Shown piece after piece: positions 1 through 4,880 of a DNA stretch of 6,114 nt (the first letter of the stretch is position 1; the number at the start of each line of letters is the position of its first letter). Source of the DNA: an uncultured bacterium (lineage in GTDB: Bacteria; Cyanobacteriota; Vampirovibrionia; Gastranaerophilales; Gastranaerophilaceae). Both the position numbers and the translations under genes were made by a program. Under the pieces are notes generated by a model. It did not search any database, was not told the DNA's origin, and saw only the letters and a list, made by a program, of their open reading frames with translations. Location: positions 1-6,114 of the forward strand of contig CALAWF010000109.1 of assembly GCA_937894665.1 (NCBI GenBank), read 5' to 3'.

Positions 1-35
1 CGTTCGTCCTGAGCCAGGATCAAACTCTCCATTGT
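1..35 (-). rRNA. rrs: 16S ribosomal RNA, 5' end (partial)
   Basis: Read on the minus strand, the first bases contain GAGTTTGATCCTGGCTCAG followed by GACGAACG. This is the universally conserved start of bacterial 16S rRNA, the 27F primer region. Aligning by eye to the E. coli 5' end (AAATTGAAGAGTTTGATC) places the mature 5' end near position 35; the exact processed end cannot be fixed from sequence alone. The gene runs leftward out of the window, so only about 35 nt are present and they carry no taxonomic information. A promoter and a leader of about 256 nt lie directly upstream (to the right). Confidence 0.97.
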
Positions 36-291
36 CAGAAAGTTTATGTCCATCGATTACTTAGGGCTAACTAAGCAATCTGCTCGACTTCGTTTACTAG
101 CTTTCGCTATCATTTTGTCTTGTGAATCATTTTCGAAATTAACAAGTTTATTTTGTTTGCAATATTTTCATATTACTCACACTCGTTTTCAGCTATTCTA
201 TTTTCAATGTCCGATTTATTTTCTCGTCTCCAACGCTTTACAATCATTTCGATTGCTTCGCTATCGGGGTAACTATTTCGTTCTTGTGAAC
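36..291 (-). other. rRNA operon leader (pre-16S 5' region)
   Basis: This is the stretch between the predicted transcription start near 291 and the mature 16S end near 35. It has no SD-preceded reading frame. It contains an imperfect direct repeat on the minus strand: TTCACAAGAACGAAAT...GATAGCGAAGC (290-255) and TTCACAAGACAAAATGATAGCGAAAGC in shorter form (126-100). A short hairpin at 57-78 has 8 pairs including one G-U and a 6-nt loop, and sits just before the 16S 5' end. Leaders of this kind normally carry antitermination signals and one strand of the RNase III processing stem. I could not identify a convincing boxA. The partner strand of the processing stem lies outside the window. Confidence 0.75.
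57..78 (-). other. Hairpin in the pre-16S leader
   Basis: On the minus strand TTGCTTAG (78-71) can pair with CTAAGTAA (64-57) across the loop TTAGCC, giving eight pairs with one G-U. It lies 22 nt upstream of the estimated 16S 5' end. It could guide rRNA processing or folding, but no function can be shown from the sequence. Confidence 0.5.
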
Positions 292-297
292 TTTTTC

Positions 298-325
298 ATC
301 ATATCACCTGAATTTTAATTGTCAA
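298..325 (-). promoter_or_regulatory. rRNA operon promoter (sigma70/SigA type)
   Basis: On the minus strand a perfect -35 TTGACA (325-320) is separated by 16 bp from a -10 TATGAT (303-298), five of six matches to consensus. Transcription would begin near 291-292, giving a leader of about 256 nt before mature 16S. Upstream, 326-365 is a run of A and T on both strands (for example AAATTTTAAAAACTTTTAAAT) that could act as an UP element. Position, orientation and near-consensus boxes all fit the main rRNA promoter. A weaker second promoter further upstream cannot be excluded. Confidence 0.85.
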
Positions 326-770
326 GTGGTTTGAAAAATAAATTTTAAAAACTTTTAAATAATTGCTATTTATATTCTTTTAAAATTCGCTTTTGTCTTT
401 CGACGTCTTTAAGTGTAAAACAAACAATTTAAAAAATCAACCCCTTTGTCCAATATTTTTTAAATTAATTTAATATTTTTTAATATAGTAGTTGAAAGTA
501 TTGTTATATCTAGATTTTAGCATTTCACATTGTAGCGATTTTTGACATTTTAGGACAAGTTTTGAAAAATTTTTCTAATTAATTTATTATTTTTTAAAAT
601 TTTTTCTTTTTGACATTGATAAAAAATCGACATGCGGAATTTCAACATGTCAATTTTGATTTACTTTTATTTCAATTTTATTATTGTTCTTTTATCACGT
701 TTTAGTTTCATCTCAACTTATCTTCTAGTCAATTTGGGATAAAAGTACGGCTATAATACCTCATGCTTAG
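326..770. other. AT-rich non-coding region upstream of the rRNA promoter
   Basis: These roughly 445 bases are dominated by A/T runs, and I see no SD-preceded gene, tRNA or rRNA on either strand. TTGACA boxes occur at 542-547 and 610-615 on the plus strand and at 653-648 on the minus strand, none with a well-spaced good -10. An isolated TATAAT lies at 752-757 (plus) without a recognisable -35. An imperfect palindrome sits at 623-657. The leftmost part probably serves as upstream activating DNA for the rRNA promoter. Confidence 0.6.
623..657. repeat. Imperfect inverted repeat, 12-nt arms
   Basis: AAAATCGACATG at 623-634 is followed 11 bases later by CATGTCAATTTT at 646-657. The arms are complementary at 11 of 12 positions, with one C/A mismatch. 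It lies in AT-rich DNA about 300 bp upstream of the rRNA promoter. It could be a protein-binding site or an RNA hairpin. There is no flanking gene for which it would be an obvious terminator. Confidence 0.5.
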
Positions 771-774
771 TTAA

Positions 775-836
775 AGATTCTTCGGGTTAATTTACTAAAT
801 AATCTTACTAATTCAACAGTTTATCCCTCAGAATGA
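775..836 (+). repeat. Dispersed repeat A, copy 1 (left end missing)
   Basis: This 62-bp block starts AGATTCTTCGGGT and ends CCCTCAGAATGA. It matches 4756-4817 in the same orientation without gaps, with four differences that I can count. In the second copy it forms the right-hand part of a longer element with inverted ends; here the left-hand arm starting GTCATCCTGAG is missing or degraded. It is non-coding. The AGATTCTTCG...CTCAGAATGA ends resemble a palindromic repeat type widely seen between bacterial genes. Confidence 0.85.
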
Positions 837-871
837 TACTAATTGTATAAGGGGTGGGACAAGCCCTGATG

Positions 872-955
872 ACTAGAACCATTTAAATTTTCGTATTTTT
901 CTTTTTCAATTTTTCTTTTTCTTTTTTCATCAAAATGAAAAAGAAAAAGTGAACA
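872..955 (-). repeat. Dispersed repeat D, copy 1 (84 bp, poly-purine/pyrimidine hairpin)
   Basis: Read on the minus strand it begins TGTTCACTTTTTC and ends AAATGGTTCTAGT. It aligns without gaps to the plus-strand sequence at 6031-6114, with about 13 mismatches over 84 bp. The first half forms a hairpin with arms of C/T-rich and G/A-rich sequence. A second GAAAAAGAAAAA block follows in both copies. The two copies are inverted relative to one another and enclose every protein-coding gene in the window. No open reading frame is conserved between the copies: in this copy the frame from the ATG formed at the first bases stops after eight codons. Confidence 0.85.
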
Positions 956-970
956 TAAAAAACATCCAAC

Positions 971-1000
971 CCTCTCCCTAACCCTCCTCCCTTGAGGAGG
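971..1000 (+). repeat. CCTCTCCCTAACCCT repeat with hairpin, copy 1
   Basis: CCTCTCCCTAACC leads into the hairpin CCTCCTC (983-989), loop CCTT, GAGGAGG (994-1000), with seven perfect pairs. A very similar unit (CCCTAACCCTCTCC...) lies at 1069-1095, and a degraded third form is at 5998-6016. Palindromic repeats of the type CCCTAACCCTCTCC(N)GGAGAGGG are common between genes in many bacterial genomes. I infer membership of that loose class from appearance only. Confidence 0.7.
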
Positions 1001-1012
1001 AAACTTATTCGT

Positions 1013-1033
1013 GTCGGTTTTAGTAAACCCGAC
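1013..1033. repeat. GTCGG...CCGAC hairpin
   Basis: GTCGG (1013-1017) and CCGAC (1029-1033) are complementary. The intervening TTTTAGTAAAC can extend the stem through TTT/AAA with one bulged C. The core resembles the hairpin after secA at 1740-1767, where GTAGGTCG pairs with CGACCTAC; both read GGTCGGGT on the minus strand. It is probably a copy of the same small repeat family. Confidence 0.55.
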
Positions 1034-1068
1034 CTTCTCTATCTAAACAAGTTCAGCTCACCACCTCA

Positions 1069-1095
1069 CCCTAACCCTCTCCTCAAGGAGAGGGT
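1069..1095 (+). repeat. CCCTAACCCTCTCC repeat with hairpin, copy 2
   Basis: CCCTAA precedes a perfect 8-bp stem, CCCTCTCC (1075-1082), loop TCAA, GGAGAGGG (1087-1094), with an additional A-T pair outside it. It matches the unit at 971-1000 in its leading CCCTAACCCT and its stem-loop architecture. It is an intergenic palindromic repeat with no coding potential. Followed by AAAATTTTT, it could also weakly end transcription in the plus direction. Confidence 0.75.
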
Positions 1096-1113
1096 AAAAT
1101 TTTTAAGTTTAAA

Positions 1114-1133
1114 GTTGGGGTTTCTACCCCAAC
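1114..1133. repeat. GTTGGGGT hairpin repeat, copy 1
   Basis: GTTGGGGT (1114-1121), loop TTCT, ACCCCAAC (1126-1133) form a perfect 8-bp stem. The copy at 4853-4872 has the same stem and the loop TTCC. This copy keeps CTAC on its right, and the other keeps GTAG on its left. The ancestral palindrome was therefore probably GTAGGTTGGGGT...ACCCCAACCTAC. Confidence 0.8.
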
Positions 1134-1151
1134 CTACATTATCTAATTTAT

Positions 1152-1179
1152 AAAAAACGCCAGCAATACCTGCCGACGT
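1152..1179 (-). terminator. Intrinsic terminator of the 1188-1658 gene
   Basis: On the minus strand ACGTCGGCA (1179-1171), loop GGTAT and TGCTGGCGT (1165-1157) form a nine-pair stem including two G-U pairs. It is followed at once by TTTTTT (1157-1152). It begins 9 nt after the stop codon of the upstream hypothetical gene. This is a textbook rho-independent terminator. It should insulate the rRNA operon from read-through. Confidence 0.9.
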
Positions 1180-1187
1180 AAAAAAAA

Positions 1188-1658
1188 TCATAAAAAAATT
1201 TTTTCATGTATAACCCTTTTAGCTTCTCGATAAAATGAAGAATAGTTAAACTTTTGTCCAGCAAATTTTAAATCTTTAGAATAAGTCTTTAATTTATACC
1301 TCAACTCTTGAGCCTTTAATTGATCAGACAACGAAAGATAAGCATCATCATACATGGTAATACGTTCCCTAGAACCCAAATATTTACCTAGTTTCGAATA
1401 AACTTTATCAAGTGAACGATAGTAACCATACAAAGCCTGAGACCAACTATCCTCATAAGCATAATTTTTAGTAATATTTATAATTTTTTTATTTCCAACA
1501 ATAAATTTTTTAATACTTTTTACTTGATCAACTATTTTATTTCCTTCTTTATCATAAAACTGCCGGTACGTTTTTCCATTGATATTTTGAACAACGAACT
1601 TTTCTCCATTTGCAAATGTCCTAGTAAGTGGAGACATTGCAACTATCGGGATTTTCAT
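1188..1658 (-). CDS. Hypothetical protein, 156 aa, Tyr/Lys-rich
   Basis: I do not recognise this family. I chose the ATG at 1658 because AAAGGA (1673-1668) lies 9 nt upstream. An in-frame ATG exists at 1754, but it sits inside the loop of the secA terminator hairpin and has no usable SD, so the extra 32 residues it would add are unlikely. The 156-aa product starts MKIPIVAMSPLTRTF and has no cysteine, no signal peptide and no membrane segment. It contains roughly 14% lysine and nearly 10% tyrosine. The N-terminal third (GEKFVVQNINGKTYRQFYDKE, followed by GNKIVDQ) looks like beta strands with tight turns. The rest (from about residue 70) looks helical, with SLSDQLKAQELRYKLKTYSK and a basic C-terminus. 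It is transcribed alone between terminators at 1740-1767 and 1152-1179. It is probably a lineage-specific cytoplasmic protein; function unknown. Confidence 0.75.
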   Translation of the reverse strand: MKIPIVAMSPLTRTFANGEKFVVQNINGKTYRQFYDKEGNKIVDQVKSIKKFIVGNKKIINITKNYAYEDSWSQALYGYYRSLDKVYSKLGKYLGSRERITMYDDAYLSLSDQLKAQELRYKLKTYSKDLKFAGQKFNYSSFYREAKRVIHEKIFL

Positions 1659-1678
1659 ATTTAATTTTCCTTTCTGAT

Positions 1679-1707
1679 TGTATAATATATCGAATCTGTA
1701 AATCCAA
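1679..1707 (-). promoter_or_regulatory. Possible promoter of the hypothetical gene
   Basis: On the minus strand TTGGAT (1707-1702) is 17 bp from TATACA (1684-1679). Transcription would start around 1672, overlapping the AAAGGA ribosome binding site and leaving a 5' leader of under 20 nt. The -35 is a weak match. The alternative -10 TATTAT, overlapping by a few bases, has no -35 at proper spacing. A promoter here is expected because a terminator-like hairpin separates this gene from secA. Confidence 0.4.
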
Positions 1708-1739
1708 CATATAAACTTTTTATTGTTGAGGTAAAAATA

Positions 1740-1767
1740 GTAGGTCGAGTTCATTTACCCGACCTAC
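1740..1767 (-). terminator. Terminator-like hairpin after secA
   Basis: On the minus strand GTAGGTCG (1767-1760) pairs perfectly with CGACCTAC (1747-1740) around a 12-nt loop. It is followed by TATTTTTACC. It starts 9 nt beyond the secA TAA. The T tract is interrupted, so termination may be partial. The sequence resembles the GTCGG...CCGAC palindrome at 1013-1033, so it may be a repeat recruited as a terminator. Confidence 0.65.
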
Positions 1768-1775
1768 CAACTTAC

Positions 1776-4472
1776 TTACATGTCTTGAGAATCTACATCC
1801 GGATTATTTTCTTCTTGAATATCATAAACTTCATCTTCCGGAGCATTTGGGTCATTATTTACAATCTGAACCCCAAATCTTGTTCTGAACAAATGTTTTA
1901 CGGTTTCGCTTTGGATTTCGTACATCATTTTATTGAACAAATCGTACGCTTCCTTTTTATATTCTATTAATGGATCTTTTTGTCCATAAGCACGAAGTCC
2001 GATACCTTCCCTCAACATATCAATATTGTGCAAGTGGTCAATCCATTTGCTATCAACAACTTTTAATAATACATCTTTTTCAAGTTGTCGAACAACATTA
2101 TGAGGTGTAAACGGTTCTTGAACCCCGGTTCCACCGTTATAATCTTTTACGATTTGATTATAGAAATTAATAATCTCAATTTCATGCCCTTTATATGCTT
2201 CAATTACAAAATCCTTAATTTTGTCATACATTGGTTCAAAACGCATGTTCTGAATATCAGCAACATCAAAAGTATTAGCAAGTTGTGGAACGATAGAGTG
2301 CAACTCTCTAATCAAGGCTTGCAAGTCTTCATAAACGTACTCTTCAACTTTTTGTTCAGGAGAAATGTAACTCTTGATAAGTCTATCAACTTCTCTTTCC
2401 ATCATATACAAAATATCTTCATACAAGCCTTCGCCGAAAAGAACTTTTCTTCTTTGACGGTAGAATTTTTCTCTTTGAATATTCATAACATCATCATATT
2501 CAAGTACGGATTTTCTCATATCAAAGTGGAAAGTTTCAACTTTTTTCTGTGCAGATTGAATTCTCTTTGTGATAAGTGGTGAATCGATTGCCATATTTTC
2601 AGGAACATTCAATGCGGTCATAAGTTGAGTAATCTTCTCGCCGCCGAAAATTCTCATCAAATTATCTTCCAAAGATAAGAAAAATCTGGTTGAACCAGGG
2701 TCGCCTTGACGAGCGGCACGACCTCTCAACTGGTTATCAATACGTCTTGATTCATGACGTTCTGTACCAATTACATGAAGTCCGCCAACCTCAATTACGT
2801 TAGCATGTTCTTCTTCTGTAATTAGTCTTGCTCTTTTTAGAGCATCTTCTTTTATTGCTTCATAGTCAGGATTTGTTTCGTCAATTCCTCTATCTTCAAG
2901 TTCAGCTTTTGCAAGATATTCGGCGTTACCACCAAGAAGAATATCTGTACCACGACCAGCCATGTTAGTTGCAATCGTAACTGCTCCCCATCTGCCGGCT
3001 TGGGCAATAATATGTGCTTCTTTTTCGTGATGTTTTGCGTTCAATACATTATGCTTAATTCCTCTTTGTCTTAACAACGCAGACAAATATTCAGATTTTT
3101 CAATACTGATTGTACCAACCAAAACCGGACGTCCAATTTTGTGTTGTGCAACAATATCATCAATTACAGCCAAATATTTTTGAACTTCTGATTTATAAAT
3201 AACGTCAGGATAATCAACTCTTCTATCAGGTTTATTTGTTGGAATACATGTAACTTCCAAGTTATAAATCTTACCAAATTCAGCTTCTTCAGTCATTGCA
3301 GTACCGGTCATACCGGACAATTTCGGATACAATCTGAACAAGTTTTGGAATGTAATACTTGCCAAAGTCTGAGTTTCATCTTGAATTTCAACACCTTCTT
3401 TTGCTTCTACAGCTTGGTGCAATCCATCAGACCAACGTCTGCCTTCCATCAAACGACCTGTAAATTCATCAACAATCATTACTTCGCCGTTTTTAACAAC
3501 ATAATCAGTATCTTTAACAAATAATTCTTTTGCTTTTAATGCTTGTAACAAATGATGGGCATACTGTGTATGAATATCAAACAAGTCCTTAATACCGATT
3601 AAATCTTGAGCATGATCGATACCTTCTTCTGTCAAGATTACGTTTTTATTCTTTTCATCAACAGTATAATCAACGTCCTTTTGAAGTTGTGGAGCAATTC
3701 TAGCCATCAACTGATAAGTTTCAGCAGACTGAGCTAATCGACCGCTAATAATTAATGGAGTTCTTGCTTCATCAATCAAAATACTATCAACTTCATCGAT
3801 AATTGCATAGTTGAAAGGTCTTTGAACTAACATTTGAGGGCTATTTGCCATGTTATCTCTCAAATAGTCAAAACCAAATTCGTTGTTTGTACCATATGTA
3901 ATATCGCATTGGTAAGCGTGCTTTTTAACTTCAAAATCTCTTGCACCCATACCGCCTGAAAGTACAACACCAACAGTAAGACCTAGGAATTTATAAATCT
4001 TACCCATCCATTCACTATCACGTTTTGCCAAATAATCGTTAACAGTGATTACGTGGACACCTTTACCGGTCAATGCGTTCAAATAAGCAGGCAAAGTTGC
4101 AACCAAAGTTTTACCTTCACCTGTTCTCATTTCTGCGATATGACCATTGTGCAAGAAATAACCACCAATTAGCTGAACGTCGAAATGACGCATATTCAAA
4201 ACACGTTTACCTGCTTCACGAACAGTCGCAAACGCTTCCGGTAAAATTTTATCTAATGCTTCTTTTTCTAATTTCAAATCTTCTTTAAAATTCTTAGATG
4301 TAGGACGTTTTGCCAATATATCTTTGAATTCTTGTGTTTTAGCCTTTAATTGTTCATCGGTTAATGCTGCAAATTCCGGCTCCAAAGCGTTGATATGGTC
4401 AACAATACCCATCATTGATTTAACTTTTTTTTCATTCGGATCGCCTAACAGCTTTAGCATCCATTTTATCAT
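1776..4472 (-). CDS. secA: Protein translocase subunit SecA
   Basis: SecA is the ATPase motor that drives unfolded preproteins through SecYEG at the cytoplasmic membrane. The 898-aa protein is complete. Walker A is MRTGEGKT (115-122), followed by TNNEFGFDYLRDN (195-207). Walker B/DEAD is DEVD (226-229), then IDEARTP. The preprotein cross-linking domain includes DEFTGRLMEGRRWSDGLHQA (335-354). GMTGTA is at 387-392. The second nucleotide-binding fold carries TNMAGRGTDILLGG (502-515) and QLRGRAARQGDPGS (581-594), with the arginine fingers. The helical scaffold runs about 636-670 (KRIQSAQKKVE...YDDVMNIQR). The two-helix finger lies around 807-845 (DSKWIDHLHNIDMLREGIGL). The tail after about 870 is short and acidic and lacks the CxC...CH zinc site. 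The start is well supported: GGAGAGGT (4488-4481) lies 8 nt before the ATG. It appears monocistronic, with a terminator-like hairpin after the stop. Confidence 0.98.
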   Translation of the reverse strand: MIKWMLKLLGDPNEKKVKSMMGIVDHINALEPEFAALTDEQLKAKTQEFKDILAKRPTSKNFKEDLKLEKEALDKILPEAFATVREAGKRVLNMRHFDVQLIGGYFLHNGHIAEMRTGEGKTLVATLPAYLNALTGKGVHVITVNDYLAKRDSEWMGKIYKFLGLTVGVVLSGGMGARDFEVKKHAYQCDITYGTNNEFGFDYLRDNMANSPQMLVQRPFNYAIIDEVDSILIDEARTPLIISGRLAQSAETYQLMARIAPQLQKDVDYTVDEKNKNVILTEEGIDHAQDLIGIKDLFDIHTQYAHHLLQALKAKELFVKDTDYVVKNGEVMIVDEFTGRLMEGRRWSDGLHQAVEAKEGVEIQDETQTLASITFQNLFRLYPKLSGMTGTAMTEEAEFGKIYNLEVTCIPTNKPDRRVDYPDVIYKSEVQKYLAVIDDIVAQHKIGRPVLVGTISIEKSEYLSALLRQRGIKHNVLNAKHHEKEAHIIAQAGRWGAVTIATNMAGRGTDILLGGNAEYLAKAELEDRGIDETNPDYEAIKEDALKRARLITEEEHANVIEVGGLHVIGTERHESRRIDNQLRGRAARQGDPGSTRFFLSLEDNLMRIFGGEKITQLMTALNVPENMAIDSPLITKRIQSAQKKVETFHFDMRKSVLEYDDVMNIQREKFYRQRRKVLFGEGLYEDILYMMEREVDRLIKSYISPEQKVEEYVYEDLQALIRELHSIVPQLANTFDVADIQNMRFEPMYDKIKDFVIEAYKGHEIEIINFYNQIVKDYNGGTGVQEPFTPHNVVRQLEKDVLLKVVDSKWIDHLHNIDMLREGIGLRAYGQKDPLIEYKKEAYDLFNKMMYEIQSETVKHLFRTRFGVQIVNNDPNAPEDEVYDIQEENNPDVDSQDM

Positions 4473-4503
4473 TAATTAATACCTCTCCAAGTTTAATATA
4501 TCT

Positions 4504-4560
4504 AAAGTCTATCATAAACATAATATATATTAATAATCTTAAGGAAAAAATAATATTTTG
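4504..4560 (-). promoter_or_regulatory. Likely secA promoter region (boxes uncertain)
   Basis: The 70 bases upstream of the secA SD are almost pure A/T. A -10-like TATGAT lies at 4516-4511 and would start transcription near 4504, about 32 nt before the ATG. I find no good -35 at 16-18 bp, so the assignment is weak. A promoter somewhere here is expected because the next gene upstream ends 400 bp away. Confidence 0.3.
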
Positions 4561-4707
4561 GGGTAAAAGTCTATAAGTTGTATAAAGGCAATAGGGGGCA
4601 GGGGAATAAGGAAATAGGTTCGTTACAAAAAGGCTTTAAGCCTCTATGGCATTGAGGGACTAAGTTCTTTATATTTCTACATCATTGGGAATTGACAGTT
4701 CAGATTT
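4561..4707. other. Intergenic DNA with a G-run block and small palindromes
   Basis: There is no gene here. At 4587-4618 a purine-rich block carries GGGGG, GGGG and several GG steps between AATA units on the plus strand. At 4631-4643 AGGCTT-T-AAGCCT is a perfect palindrome. Overlapping it, 4641-4657 is a near-perfect palindrome (CCTC-T-AT...AT-T-GAGG). None is placed to act as an obvious terminator for a flanking gene; they look like fragments of dispersed repeats. Confidence 0.5.
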
Positions 4708-4819
4708 TGTCATCCTGAGCAAAGCGAAGGATCTCTTCCTAAACGAATAAGTCAGAGATTCTTCGGGTAAATTTGCAAAATAATCTTACTAATTCAACAG
4801 CTTATCCCTCAGAATGACA
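4708..4819 (+). repeat. MITE-like repeat element A with inverted ends, copy 2
   Basis: This 112-bp element starts TGTCATCCTGAG and ends CTCAGAATGACA, inverted ends matching at 11 of 12 positions. Inside, GAAGGATCTCT (about 4726-4736) is complementary, apart from one position, to AGAGATTCTTC, so the arms can fold further. The right arm carries an extra block (GGGTAAATTTGC...TTATC). Its last 62 bp (4756-4817) recur at 775-836 in the same orientation. It has no coding capacity. GTCATNCTGAGC...GAAGNATCTCT is a palindromic repeat type seen across many bacterial phyla; that comparison is from memory. Confidence 0.8.
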
Positions 4820-4852
4820 TTTGCGGATAGTTATGTAGGGTAATATAAGTAG

Positions 4853-4872
4853 GTTGGGGTTTCCACCCCAAC
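4853..4872. repeat. GTTGGGGT hairpin repeat, copy 2 (possible prepilin terminator)
   Basis: GTTGGGGT (4853-4860), loop TTCC, ACCCCAAC (4865-4872) give a perfect 8-bp GC-rich stem starting 8 nt after the prepilin stop codon. In the minus direction it is followed by CTACTTATATT, a poor T tract, so it may be a weak terminator or only stabilise the mRNA 3' end. The same stem occurs at 1114-1133. Confidence 0.7.
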
Positions 4873-4880
4873 ATCAATTT

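Noticed and set aside
46..318. Plus-strand open frame of 90 codons
   Set aside because: It lies antisense across the rRNA leader and promoter, has no SD, and its composition is that of a translated AT-rich leader.
752..757. TATAAT box on the plus strand as a promoter for a small RNA
   Set aside because: No -35 at 16-18 bp and no terminator or conserved structure downstream other than dispersed repeats.
971..1133. CRISPR-like array
   Set aside because: The repeated units are of different families, unevenly spaced and themselves palindromic; no constant repeat with regular unique spacers.
1659..1754. Upstream 32-codon extension of the hypothetical protein
   Set aside because: Its ATG falls in the loop of the secA terminator hairpin, lacks an SD, and the extension would cover the likely promoter; the ATG at 1658 has AAAGGA at good spacing.
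2085..2582. Plus-strand open frame of 165 codons inside secA
   Set aside because: It is entirely antisense to a complete, motif-rich secA; no SD and Phe/Asn/Ile-rich nonsense composition. The shorter antisense frames at 1785-1970 and 4073-4288 are rejected for the same reason.
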